Shown here: in pieces, positions 34,627 through 43,034 of the stretch
How the letters are laid out: each line of letters begins with the position of its first letter
Position numbering within the stretch: the stretch's first letter is position 1
NCBI RefSeq assembly: GCF_019218285.1
Contig: NZ_JAHUZG010000001.1
Location: forward strand, 1,488,001 to 1,552,000
Direction: 5' to 3'
Length of the DNA: 64,000 nucleotides
Source: Antarctobacter sediminis
GTDB taxonomy: Bacteria > Pseudomonadota > Alphaproteobacteria > Rhodobacterales > Rhodobacteraceae
The notes under the pieces: model-generated
Told to the model about the DNA's origin: nothing
What the model saw: only the letters and a program-made list of their open reading frames with translations
Databases searched by the model: none
Position numbers and translations under genes: made by a program

Positions 34627-36054
34627 CTACTCTTTTCCCAGCGCCTTCAGAACACGGTCCAACTCGGCCCCTTGCTTGGAGCGCTTCATCGGGGCGGTCT
34701 TGACCAGATTGTAATAGGCCGCCGGATCGAAGGACGGCACGTCAAGGTGCAGCGCCTCGGCCGTCAGCAAGCCCAGAGAGGACAGGACCTGATAGGCGGC
34801 GATTGCCTCATCCACCTGCGCCCCGACAAGGCTGGCCCGCGCGTCCAGCAGTTCCTGTTCCGCGTCCAACACTTCCAGCGTGGTACGCGCGCCCAGCTTG
34901 GCCTCTTCGCGCACGCCCTGGAAAGCCACTGTCGCGGCGCGGACCTGCTGTTCGAACGAGGTGCGGTTGGCGCGGGCGACGCGCAGGTTGGCGTAGGCCT
35001 GACCGACGTTCTGTTCGATCTGGGTCAGTACGACATGCAGTTGACCCCGGCTGGCGTCACGGTTCGCCATGGCCTGACGCAGGGACGAATCGAGCGCCCC
35101 GCCCGAATAGATCGGGCCGCTGGCGCCAAGGGTCACACTCCCCCCGCGAGAGAAGGTGCGGTCGTCAAAGCTCTCGGTGACGCCATAGCTGCCTTCAAGG
35201 CTGACCACGGGCTTCTTGGCCCCTTTGGCGATCAGGATCGCCAATTCGGTCGCGGTGACCACATGCTGCTGGGCAATCAGTTCCGGGTGCTGGCGCAGAG
35301 CCTGCTTCTTGGCCTCTGCGACGCTCGCCGGCAGTTTGGGCAGGGCACGGGGGTTCACAAGATTGCGGGGTTTGTCACCCACCGCTGCAAGGTATTCCTC
35401 ACCGGCCACCAGCAGATCCCCCTGCGCGGCGGCCAGCGCGGCGCGGGCCTGCGCTAGGCGCGCCTCGGCCAGAGCCACATCGGTGCGTGTCACCTCACCC
35501 ACTTCAAAGCGGTCACGTGCCGCGCGAAGCTCCTGCTGGATGACGCGCACGTTGTTCTGCCGCAGGTTCACGGTTTCGCCAAAGCGGCGGATGTTCATAA
35601 AGGCCGCAGCCGCCCGCAACAGAACCTGCTGCTCGACAGCCACCAGCTGCGCCCGCGTTGCCAGCACCTGTTCCTTGGCGGCATCAAGACCCAGCTTGTT
35701 GCGGCCACCGGCATAAAGCGTGATCGATGCGATCAGGTTGAAGCTGGCAGTGTTGGAAAAGCTGCCGCTTTCGACAAAAGCCCCCGTGGTGGCGCTAAAG
35801 CGACCGCTGTATCCATACTCACGCTTGATGTTGCCCGCCCAGCTCAGCACCGGGCGAAGTTCGGCCAGCGCTTGGGCCACGTCCTCATCCGCGGCGCGCA
35901 AGGTGGCCCGGTTCTGCTCCAGCAAACCGCTGTTCAGATAGGCCTTGGTCATCGCATCGGCCAGGGTTTCCGCCCAGGACGGTGCAGCCATTGCCACCAT
36001 CAGGGCGACGCCGGTCGCCCCCCGAATACATGTCTTGCGAATTCTGCCCAGCAC
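34627..36054 (-). CDS. tolC: TolC-family outer-membrane efflux protein
   Basis: 475 residues from GTG at 36054 (GGGGA five bases upstream); a TTG at 36066 gives four more. Signal peptide GVALMVAMAAPSWA-E, then two TolC repeats of helical hairpin and beta strands (ETLADAMTKAYLNSG; VSLEGSYGVTESFDD; QVLSSLGLLTAEAL). It forms the trimeric outer-membrane tunnel for type I secretion and RND/ABC efflux. It is the likely exit duct for proteins such as the RTX protein at 13997-15871, though no such link is shown. Between pcm and the popZ-like gene. Confidence 0.93.
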   Translation of the reverse strand: MLGRIRKTCIRGATGVALMVAMAAPSWAETLADAMTKAYLNSGLLEQNRATLRAADEDVAQALAELRPVLSWAGNIKREYGYSGRFSATTGAFVESGSFSNTASFNLIASITLYAGGRNKLGLDAAKEQVLATRAQLVAVEQQVLLRAAAAFMNIRRFGETVNLRQNNVRVIQQELRAARDRFEVGEVTRTDVALAEARLAQARAALAAAQGDLLVAGEEYLAAVGDKPRNLVNPRALPKLPASVAEAKKQALRQHPELIAQQHVVTATELAILIAKGAKKPVVSLEGSYGVTESFDDRTFSRGGSVTLGASGPIYSGGALDSSLRQAMANRDASRGQLHVVLTQIEQNVGQAYANLRVARANRTSFEQQVRAATVAFQGVREEAKLGARTTLEVLDAEQELLDARASLVGAQVDEAIAAYQVLSSLGLLTAEALHLDVPSFDPAAYYNLVKTAPMKRSKQGAELDRVLKALGKE

Positions 36055-36105
36055 CGCTGTCCCCAATGTCCTGTCCGCGCGCGGCCTGCCCTGCCCCTGT
36101 TATCC

Positions 36106-36759
36106 TCAGAGGGCGAATTCAGCCGCTTTCTCGAAACCCTGCATGATCGGCGCTGTTCCGTTAAAGGCAAAGCGCCAGTTGATCTGTCCGTCCAATTTAT
36201 GGCCGATGCGCACCGTTCCAAGGGCACCTTCCATGAAGATGACCGCGATACGGCCACCTTCTTTCAACTGCGCCACGATCCCCTGGGGCAGAACTTCGAC
36301 ACCGCCTTCGATCAGGATCGCATCATAGGGACCATGTTCCTCGGCACCCTGCGTCAGCGCACCGGTGTGCAGGACAACATTGTCCGCATGATGTTCCGTC
36401 AGCAGGGCCTGCGCCTCGTCGGCAAGGCTCTCTGCCTCTTCGACCGCGACCACCGCCTCGGCGATCCGCGCAACAACGGCTGAGGAATACCCATAGCCCG
36501 CGCCGATATCCAGCACGAGGTCGCTGTTGGTCAGGTTCAGCGCATCGAGGATCTTGGCAAACACCCGCGGGTCCAGCAGCACCCTGCCCTCTCCAAGGTC
36601 CACATGCTCGCTGGCATAGGCAGCCTCAATCCGGTCACGGGGCACAAATGCCTCGCGCGGGACGCTGAGCATGGCGTCGATGATCGGGAATTCCGTAACG
36701 TCGGACGGGCGAACCTGAGTGTCGACCATCATGCGGCGGCGGGTGGCGAAGTCTGTCAT
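36106..36759 (-). CDS. pcm: Protein-L-isoaspartate O-methyltransferase family
   Basis: 217 residues. Family N-terminus RRRMMVDTQVRPSDVTEFPIIDAMLSVPREAFVP and SAM-binding LVLDIGAGYGYSSAVVA. Repairs isoaspartyl residues using S-adenosylmethionine. The alphaproteobacterial tolC-linked members lack some active-site identity with Pcm and their true substrate is less certain. First gene of a minus-strand run pcm, tolC, popZ-like. Confidence 0.88.
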   Translation of the reverse strand: MTDFATRRRMMVDTQVRPSDVTEFPIIDAMLSVPREAFVPRDRIEAAYASEHVDLGEGRVLLDPRVFAKILDALNLTNSDLVLDIGAGYGYSSAVVARIAEAVVAVEEAESLADEAQALLTEHHADNVVLHTGALTQGAEEHGPYDAILIEGGVEVLPQGIVAQLKEGGRIAVIFMEGALGTVRIGHKLDGQINWRFAFNGTAPIMQGFEKAAEFAL

Positions 36760-36888
36760 GTACTAAACTCTTTCGTTCAGAACCTGTTGTAGCTTGTGCC
36801 ACAACTGCTGTGAAGCAGCAATGACCCAAGGGACCAAACTTTGAGAATGTGACCCAGTGACCCGTGGAATCTTTTGCAAGATACCCGC

Positions 36889-36917
36889 TTGACGCCCCCC
36901 GCCGTTCCGCCTAATCA
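36889..36917 (+). promoter_or_regulatory. Promoter of tRNA-Cys
   Basis: TTGACG (36889-36894), 17-bp spacer, TAATCA (36912-36917), 13 bases before the tRNA. The tRNA-Tyr gene at 57371 has the identical -35 and -10 boxes and spacing. Confidence 0.85.
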
Positions 36918-36929
36918 GGCCTCCACTCT

Positions 36930-37003
36930 GGCGAGTTGGCGGAGTGGTGACGCAGCGGATTGCAAATCCGTGTACACCGGTTCGATTCCGGTACTCGCCT
37001 CCA
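36930..37003 (+). tRNA. tRNA-Cys (GCA)
   Basis: GGCGAGT/ACTCGCC acceptor, anticodon arm GGATT-GCA-AATCC, T arm CCGG-TTCGATT-CCGG and encoded TCCA end. Confidence 0.97.
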
Positions 37004-37222
37004 ATATCCCACTTACTTTTGCGCGTCACCCCATGCCGTTGGACAACGGCCTGCGTTGGGCCTCTTTCGCGGCTCGGGGATACCCTTTCTTTCAGTGTGG
37101 GCAGCACTCTGGACCTCACCAGGTCCCAACTGAGCCCCAGTTCACATCCCCACGCGGAAAACCGCGCCGGAGGTCAGTCCTTGCGCAGGGCAAAACCCAA
37201 CTGACAATGTAAAGCTTGGAGA
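37004..37222. other. Gap between tRNA-Cys and tRNA-His
   Basis: About 220 bp. Contains a small dyad GACCTCACCAGGTC near 37111 but no credible coding frame, terminator with T-run or known RNA. Confidence 0.55.
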
Positions 37223-37299
37223 TGGTACCGCCTCCCCGGCTCGAACGGGGGACCTCTTGATCCACAATCAAGCGCTCTAACCTACTGAGCTAAGGCGGC
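37223..37299 (-). tRNA. tRNA-His (GTG), alphaproteobacterial type
   Basis: Minus strand GCCGCCT/AGGCGGT acceptor (G1.U72), D arm GCTCAGTAGGTTAGAGC, anticodon arm CTTGA-TTGTGGA-TCAAG (GTG), T arm CCCCG-TTCGAGC-CGGGG, discriminator A73 and encoded CCA. The base before G1 is T, so the usual G-1 is not encoded. Confidence 0.96.
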
Positions 37300-37341
37300 A
37301 CTCCGACGGCTGCGGGACGTCGCCGCCCCGAACCGTGCGGC

Positions 37342-37370
37342 TTCCTAGCAGCACGCCCCGGACAGCGCAA
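37342..37370 (-). promoter_or_regulatory. Promoter of tRNA-His
   Basis: On the minus strand TTGCGC (37370-37365), 17-bp spacer, TAGGAA (37347-37342), about 43 bases before the mature tRNA. A weaker match than the Cys and Tyr promoters. Confidence 0.6.
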
Positions 37371-37412
37371 GCCCTCTGTCGCGCAGAAAATGACAGTTCT
37401 GCGACTTCTCTT

Positions 37413-38612
37413 TCAGCCCAGCTTGAGGATCAGCGCCATGGCGGAATCGCCAGCCGCACAGCCGTGAAAAAGACCGTATCCACCGCCGCGCAACTCTAGC
37501 TCTTCGATCATTTCGATGATGGCACGCAGGCCTGTCGGCCCCTGTGGATGGCCCCAGATCAGCGAACTGCCAAAGTTGTTCATCCTGCGCCAATCGATTC
37601 CAAAGGCGCGGGCAAAAGCGATGTCATTGACAGCAAACGGGTTGTGCGACTTGATAACATCCATGTCCCCGATCGCCAGATCCGCGCGCTCCAGTGCCCG
37701 CCGAGCGGCGTCGATGGGGGCGGCCGGCATATGCGCCCTATCCTCGCGCGACTGGCCAAAGGCCAGAAGCTGCACCAATGGCGCATCTTTTCGTGTGGCC
37801 ATGTCGCGCGCCCTGTCCGGCTCCGCCACCATGACCAGCCCAGCATTGCCGTCCGCCGGATGGGTCTGGGCGGCAAAGGTTACGCTGCCGCCTTCGCGCA
37901 CCGGTCTCAGCGCGGCCATCTTGTTTGGTGAGGCCGGGTATACCCCGCAATCGCCGCTGATCGTCTTGACCGTCTTGCGAAACCGGGCGTCGGGAACAGC
38001 AAAAGCCGCCGCCATGTAACGTTTCTGAAATGCCCGGTCGTCTTTCAGCGCATCCTCGTACTGGGCCTGCCGATGCAGGGTCAGTTCATGCTGTTCCGCC
38101 GTGTCGATCCCCACACGGCACGCCACGTTGTCGGCGGTATCGACCATGGCACATCGGGCGAAGGGGTCCTTGTTGAAACTCTCCAGAACGATATCTTCGC
38201 TCTGGCCCGTGCCACCCGGAGCGCCGGGCGCAGGGTAATAGACATGCGGGCTGTTCGAAGTCCGATCCCCCGAGACCAACAGCGCAGAGCGGGCAGCGCC
38301 AATGGCGAACTCCCCCGCTGCGGTCGCCAAGAGCCTTGCCCCGGTCGCACAGGCCTGATTGACGGTCGGCCCGGTCAACCGTTCCGCACCGATCATCCCG
38401 GTAAACCACGGCAGACCGTAGAAACTGCGATACTGTGGCACCGTCAGCCCATAGGCCGCGAAATCAAACGCCTCGACGGGCAAGTCTCGCTCCGCCAGCG
38501 CCGCCCGCGTAACATGTGCGGCAAATTCCATCGCGTGCAGATCGGCGAACTCTCCCTGCCAACGGGCAAAGGGCGTGCTCCAATAGGCCCCGTAAGGGAT
38601 GTAGGCGTGCAT
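37413..38612 (-). CDS. Thiolase-family protein of the benzoate cluster
   Basis: 399 residues. Nucleophilic Cys88 in GPTVNQACATGARLLA, His in IKSHNPFAVNDIAFA, GHPQGPTGLRAIIEMI, and second-site Cys in FHGCAAGDSAMALIL. These fit a degradative thiolase of the SCP-x/acetyl-CoA acetyltransferase type. In box clusters such an enzyme is expected to cleave 3-oxoadipyl-CoA to acetyl-CoA and succinyl-CoA at the end of the route, or a related step. Start at 38612 follows GGAGACCGCC. Last gene of the box operon, 41 bp after boxR. Confidence 0.85.
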   Translation of the reverse strand: MHAYIPYGAYWSTPFARWQGEFADLHAMEFAAHVTRAALAERDLPVEAFDFAAYGLTVPQYRSFYGLPWFTGMIGAERLTGPTVNQACATGARLLATAAGEFAIGAARSALLVSGDRTSNSPHVYYPAPGAPGGTGQSEDIVLESFNKDPFARCAMVDTADNVACRVGIDTAEQHELTLHRQAQYEDALKDDRAFQKRYMAAAFAVPDARFRKTVKTISGDCGVYPASPNKMAALRPVREGGSVTFAAQTHPADGNAGLVMVAEPDRARDMATRKDAPLVQLLAFGQSREDRAHMPAAPIDAARRALERADLAIGDMDVIKSHNPFAVNDIAFARAFGIDWRRMNNFGSSLIWGHPQGPTGLRAIIEMIEELELRGGGYGLFHGCAAGDSAMALILKLG

Positions 38613-38652
38613 GGCGGTCTCCATTCAGGCGGTCAAAAAAGGGCCAAGGCAG

Positions 38653-39561
38653 TCAGGCACCCTGCCCCCGAAACGGTGCCAGCGCGGAAATCAGGCCGCA
38701 CAGGTCGGACAGCGATTGGTCCGGTGAACGGTGGCTGGTGTCGAGGTGATGCTCTGCGCGGCGATAGCTGTCTTCGCGTGTCCTCAGGATCTCGCGCAAT
38801 TGCAGCATGGCGCGCGGGTTCCCCGCCATCGGTCGGGTGTCGCCCTGAGAGCGCACGCGATCCATATGCTCCGCGGCGCTGGCCTTGATCCAGATCGTAT
38901 GGAAACCGGACAGGATGCGGTCAAAACTGCCCTGCTCCTCGACGATGCCGCCACTTGCGGCCAAAACGATCCGGTCTTGCGTCGACAGGAGGGACTCCAG
39001 CGCCTCGGCCTCGATCTGGCGATACCCCTCCTGCCCGTAAAGCGCGATGATCTCGGCCACGGGCATCCCGGCGCTTTTCTCGATTTCAGCGTTCATCTCG
39101 ACAAAAGGCAGGTCGAACGCCTTTGCGATCCCGGCGCCAAGGGTGGATTTCCCCGCTCCGCGCAGACCCACAAGACAGATGCGCCGTGCCTTTTGCACCC
39201 GCAGGCGATCCGGATCCAACACCTGCATGGTTCGGGCACGGGTCGCCCCGCAGGCGCTGCGGTACAGGGCGGCCACATGGGCCACCTCTTCGGCCAGCGG
39301 ATCATCATCGGCCAGCAGATCCGGCAAGGAACGGCCCAGCGCGCCGGACACCCGCTTTAGCAACCCGATGGAGATATTGCCGTCACCGCCTTCCAGTTTG
39401 GCAAGATAGCGGGAGGACACGCCCGACAGATCGGCCAGATCCTTGCGCGTCAACCCGGCGCTTTTCCGTGCTGCGCGCACGCGGTCCCCAACCCGCCGAT
39501 ACAGCGTCGACAGATCGTCCGGCCCGCCCTTGGCCCCGGCTTGCGTCGCCACCTGTGCCAT
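38653..39561 (-). CDS. boxR: Benzoyl-CoA responsive regulator BoxR (BzdR-type)
   Basis: 302 residues. N-terminal XRE-type HTH at about 25-80 (RVRAARKSAGLTRKDLADLSGVSSRYLAKLEGG) fused to a shikimate-kinase-like domain with P-loop GLRGAGKST (132-140). This architecture is diagnostic of BzdR/BoxR, which represses aromatic genes until benzoyl-CoA binds the kinase-like domain. Its known target is TGCA repeats six bases apart; such sites lie before bclA (47787-47801) and, with one mismatch, before boxC. Encoded within the box operon after the thioesterase. Confidence 0.93.
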   Translation of the reverse strand: MAQVATQAGAKGGPDDLSTLYRRVGDRVRAARKSAGLTRKDLADLSGVSSRYLAKLEGGDGNISIGLLKRVSGALGRSLPDLLADDDPLAEEVAHVAALYRSACGATRARTMQVLDPDRLRVQKARRICLVGLRGAGKSTLGAGIAKAFDLPFVEMNAEIEKSAGMPVAEIIALYGQEGYRQIEAEALESLLSTQDRIVLAASGGIVEEQGSFDRILSGFHTIWIKASAAEHMDRVRSQGDTRPMAGNPRAMLQLREILRTREDSYRRAEHHLDTSHRSPDQSLSDLCGLISALAPFRGQGA

Positions 39562-39576
39562 GGCCCCGGTTCCGGC

Positions 39577-40029
39577 CTAACCCGCCTGCGACGGACCGCC
39601 GTCCGGCAGGCAGCTTTCGACGACCACCCGGATGTCATCCGGCGGGGTCCGCTTTTTGAACGCCGTGGCATCGGTAAACACACTGACCGACCGCGACGAA
39701 AAACACAGCCGCCCGTCCTGCTCTCCATCCACCCGGAAGGTGATCGAGGTTTCCCCCAAACGCACCGGCCAAACGTAGCAAATCAGCTCGTGGCGCGGAG
39801 TGATCGGCGCGCGGAAATCCATCTCCAGCCGGACAAAGGGCGTGCCGACGTTGCGATCCAGTTCCATCTGGAACCAGCCGTCCCCGTCCAGATGAGCCTC
39901 CCACCAGCCGTTGATCGCATCCAGCGCGAACCACGGGATGCGCGCGGTATATACGATCTTTGCGGGGTCACAGTCCCCCCATGTCACGCGGATGCCGTGG
40001 CGGTGGGTCTTTTCGGGGCGCGGCTCCAT
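39577..40029 (-). CDS. Acyl-CoA thioesterase, 4-hydroxybenzoyl-CoA thioesterase type
   Basis: 150 residues, single hotdog domain. N-terminal VTWGDCDPAKIVYTARIPWFALDAIN has the Asp of the 4HBT family (active-site D in WGDCDPA). In box operons it may release trapped benzoyl-CoA or dead-end CoA esters and so return CoA. Start at 40029 is one base beyond the boxA stop region; translation is coupled. Homologs accompany box genes in other proteobacteria. Confidence 0.88.
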   Translation of the reverse strand: MEPRPEKTHRHGIRVTWGDCDPAKIVYTARIPWFALDAINGWWEAHLDGDGWFQMELDRNVGTPFVRLEMDFRAPITPRHELICYVWPVRLGETSITFRVDGEQDGRLCFSSRSVSVFTDATAFKKRTPPDDIRVVVESCLPDGGPSQAG

Positions 40030-40030
40030 C

Positions 40031-41224
40031 TCAGTAGGTCTCCACGTGATAGCGGCCTTCTTCGCGCAACATGTCGCGCAGGTTGGTCCACTGCTGGCCG
40101 ATGCTTTCCGCGATATTGGTAAAGGCCAGTTCCACGCCCTCCTCCATCTCTTTCAGCCCGCAGATGTAGATATGCGTGTTGGGGTCTTGCAGCATGTCGG
40201 CCACGATATCCTCTTCGGTCCGCATGCGGTCCTGCACGTATTCCTTGTCCTGCCCGGGCATCCGGCTGAACACCAGATGCTTTTGCAGAAGGCTGGAAGG
40301 CACCTTGTTCAACGGGCCAAAGTACGGCAGCGAATCCGGCGTGCGTGCGCCGAAAAACATCACCATGCCGCCAGATTTTTTTCCGACCGTGCGCTGCCGT
40401 GCCATGGTAAAGGCCCGCATCGGGGCCGAACCGGTCCCGGTACAGATCATCAAAAGCCGCGCATCGGGGTCGTTGGGCATCAGGAAGGTCGCGCCGAATG
40501 GCCCGGTCACCTGCACCTTGTCGCCGGTCTTGAGATCGCAGACATAGTTGGAACAGACCCCGTTTTCCTCGCGCTTCACCGTCAGCGAGACGTTGTGATA
40601 GCCGGGGCGCTCGCCGTCACGGGGGCTGGACACCGAATAAAGCCGCGGCAGATGCGCCTGACCCTCGGCATCCGTTCCGGGTGCGATGATGCCCAGCGAC
40701 TGCCCTTCCAGCACCGGAAACGGCTTACCCTGGAAATCAAGAATGATGTGGCGCACGTCCGTGTCGGAACCTTCGGCCGTCAGGCGATAGTTGCCCTGCA
40801 CCACCGCCTCGACCGGATTGCCGAGATTATAAAGGTTGACCGCAGGTTTGGCGGCACTGGTCGGGGCCGTGGCTTTGCCGCCGGCACCCTTGTGCGCTTC
40901 GGCCAACAGGGCGGCCACAGGATCCTCGCCGCCCTCGACGCCTGCATCTGCGCTTTCGGCCACCGGAACTTCGCCCTGCTCGGGCAGTTCGGTCCATTCG
41001 AATTGCTCTTCCATCGAATAGGGCGTTTCCACCACGCGCCATTCGTCGATCGACCCTGTCGGACAGACCGGGATGCAGTCCATGCAAAAGTTGCAGGTCT
41101 CGGCGTTCACCACGACGTTGTTGTCGTCATGTTCGATGGCACCCACCGGGCAGGTCATCTCGCACGTATAACAACGGATGCAGATTTCCGGGTCGATCAG
41201 GTGCTGTTTCAACGGCTTGTTCAT
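40031..41224 (-). CDS. boxA: Benzoyl-CoA 2,3-epoxidase, reductase subunit BoxA
   Basis: 397 residues. Two 4Fe-4S ferredoxin motifs at the N-terminus (CIRCYTCEMTCPVGAI, residues 15-30, and CNFCMDCIPVCPTGSI, 44-59), an acidic linker (about 75-125), then an FAD/NADPH reductase domain with RLYSVSS and GTGSAPMRAFTMARQ. It passes electrons from NADPH to the di-iron BoxB. ATG at 41224 overlaps the stop of the 55-residue Cys-rich gene. Confidence 0.95.
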   Translation of the reverse strand: MNKPLKQHLIDPEICIRCYTCEMTCPVGAIEHDDNNVVVNAETCNFCMDCIPVCPTGSIDEWRVVETPYSMEEQFEWTELPEQGEVPVAESADAGVEGGEDPVAALLAEAHKGAGGKATAPTSAAKPAVNLYNLGNPVEAVVQGNYRLTAEGSDTDVRHIILDFQGKPFPVLEGQSLGIIAPGTDAEGQAHLPRLYSVSSPRDGERPGYHNVSLTVKREENGVCSNYVCDLKTGDKVQVTGPFGATFLMPNDPDARLLMICTGTGSAPMRAFTMARQRTVGKKSGGMVMFFGARTPDSLPYFGPLNKVPSSLLQKHLVFSRMPGQDKEYVQDRMRTEEDIVADMLQDPNTHIYICGLKEMEEGVELAFTNIAESIGQQWTNLRDMLREEGRYHVETY

Positions 41225-41388
41225 CGTGTGTCCCGGTGCAGAACCGCCTCCGGCACAGCGATAGCGTCAATCAGCGCCCGGCACAGGCCGCGACAATCTT
41301 CGCAGCCGATGCAACAGCCGATCTCTCCCAGTTCCTTGGCAACCTCGGTGACGCGCGGAGCATGGCCAGCGTTCCGTTTGGTAATCAT
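41221..41388 (-). CDS. 55-residue cysteine-rich protein between boxB and boxA
   Basis: 55 residues, beginning MITKRNAGHAPRVTEVAKEL, with a tight cysteine cluster in EIGCCIGCEDCRGLC (six Cys at positions 25-36, spacing CC-x2-C-x2-C-x3-C). The ATG at 41388 follows AGGAGGAGG, one of the strongest ribosome binding sites in the window, and the stop overlaps the boxA ATG (ATGA). It is therefore a real translated gene of the box operon. The Cys pattern could hold an Fe-S cluster, zinc or copper. I do not know a family for it. Confidence 0.8.
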   Translation of the reverse strand: MITKRNAGHAPRVTEVAKELGEIGCCIGCEDCRGLCRALIDAIAVPEAVLHRDTR

Positions 41389-41496
41389 CGCGTTTCCTCC
41401 TCCTGCTGGTCGGCGTGGCGCGGATCTGACGCCCGCGCCCTCCCTTGTTTCGGGACACGGGCGACCCTGTCATCCGGGCCGCCCGAGCCGCATGGC

Positions 41497-42948
41497 TCAG
41501 GCCATGTGCAGTTTCACATATTCAAAGTCGCCGGGCTTGTTGTCGATGCCCACTTTCGGCGGCGCGATCCAGCTGGCGTATTTGCCCGGCTCGTAGACCG
41601 GCTTCATCAGCGACTGGATGAAATCGCCATCCGCATGGGTCGGCAGCCACTGGGTGATGCCCTTGTCGTACTCCGCACCCGACACGTGATTGCCTTCGGG
41701 GTCGAAGTTGTGGCCCGCGAAGATGCCGATCTTGCGGTTGAACGCCTGGTGCGGCAGCTTCAGCTCAAAATGGACACCCGCCTTTTCGATGATCTTGTTC
41801 CAGCGACCCACACCGCCAGCGGCATCGCGGATATAGTCATCGCGCAGGCGCATGTTAATCGCGGTCAGCGCCGGCACGTCCTTCTCGACGATCTTGCCGC
41901 CCTCGAGGTCCAGCACCCGGTAGGTGGCGTCCTTGAGCATGTGGTCGTCGTCGATCCGGTTCTCCATGTAGCGGCCCTTGATGCCCGCGTTAAAGGCATT
42001 GGCCGCGTTGGTCGAAACTTCCTGGCCAAACAGGTCGAGGCTCAGCGTGTAGTGCAGGTTGAGCTTTTTCTGGATGGTCGGCAGGTCGATCACGTTGAGG
42101 TCGCGGATCTTGCCCACGTCATAGGGATCGGTGATGCCCGCCTTGTTCATCGCCTCGACCGTGGCCTGAATGGTACGGCCCACGCCGGTTTCGCCCACAA
42201 ACATGTGGTGCGCTTCTTCGGTCAGCATGAAGCGGCAGGTGCGCGACAGCGGGTCGAACCCGGACTGCGCCAGCGATTCCAGCTGCATCTTGCCGTCACG
42301 GTCGGTGAAATAGGTGAACATGAAGAAGGACAGCCAGTCCGGCGTTTCCTCGTTGAAGGCGCCCAGCATACGCGGTGCCTCCTCGGACCCGGAGGAGCGG
42401 CGCAGCAGGTCGTCAGCCTCTTCGCGGCCATCCTTGCCAAAGTATTTCTGCAGCAGGTAGACCATCGCCCAGAGGTGGCGGCCCTCTTCGACGTTCACCT
42501 GGAACAGGTTGCGCATGTCATACAGCGACGGCGCGGTCAGGCCAAGAAAGCGCTGCTGTTCGACCGAGCCCGGCTCGGTGTCGCCCTGAATCACGATCAG
42601 GCGTTTCAGCAGGTTGCGGTATTCGCCCGGAACCTCTTGCCACGCGGGCTGTCCGGCATGTTCGCCACAGGGGATCACGCGGTTTTCGACCTGCGGTGCC
42701 AGCAGCACGCCCCAGCGATATTCCGGCATCTTCACGTAGTCGAACTTGGCCCAGCCCTTGGGATCCACGCTGACGGCGGTGCGCAGGTAGACCATGGACT
42801 CCTGAAAATTCTGCGGGATCAGCCGGTTCCACCAGTCCAGATAGCCCGGGTGCCATTTTTCCAGTGCTTTCAGCACCTTCTTGTCCGACGACAGACCCAC
42901 GTTGTTTGGGATCTGGGTGTCGTAGCTCACGTTGATCAGATCGAGCAT
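41497..42948 (-). CDS. boxB: Benzoyl-CoA 2,3-epoxidase, oxygenase subunit BoxB
   Basis: 483 residues. Di-iron helices: Glu/His in VNVEEGRHLWAMVYLLQ and MLTEEAHHMFVGETG, as in BoxB structures. It uses O2 and electrons from BoxA to make benzoyl-CoA 2,3-epoxide. The start MLDLINVSYDTQIPNN at 42948 follows AAGGGAGAGAGAC; a longer frame lacks a site. It follows boxC by 86 bp and precedes the Cys-rich gene. Confidence 0.96.
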   Translation of the reverse strand: MLDLINVSYDTQIPNNVGLSSDKKVLKALEKWHPGYLDWWNRLIPQNFQESMVYLRTAVSVDPKGWAKFDYVKMPEYRWGVLLAPQVENRVIPCGEHAGQPAWQEVPGEYRNLLKRLIVIQGDTEPGSVEQQRFLGLTAPSLYDMRNLFQVNVEEGRHLWAMVYLLQKYFGKDGREEADDLLRRSSGSEEAPRMLGAFNEETPDWLSFFMFTYFTDRDGKMQLESLAQSGFDPLSRTCRFMLTEEAHHMFVGETGVGRTIQATVEAMNKAGITDPYDVGKIRDLNVIDLPTIQKKLNLHYTLSLDLFGQEVSTNAANAFNAGIKGRYMENRIDDDHMLKDATYRVLDLEGGKIVEKDVPALTAINMRLRDDYIRDAAGGVGRWNKIIEKAGVHFELKLPHQAFNRKIGIFAGHNFDPEGNHVSGAEYDKGITQWLPTHADGDFIQSLMKPVYEPGKYASWIAPPKVGIDNKPGDFEYVKLHMA

Positions 42949-43034
42949 GTCTCTCTCCCTTTGGGTGTGGTGTGGCGGGACCGGCGCCTGTGCCGGGGCC
43001 CGCCAGGGTGGACCGGGGTCCACCGTTGCGCGCG

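Noticed and set aside
41267-41473. 68-codon frame overlapping the Cys-rich gene in another frame
   Set aside because: The 55-aa frame has AGGAGGAGG and couples to boxA; the other has neither and is Arg-rich antisense-like sequence.
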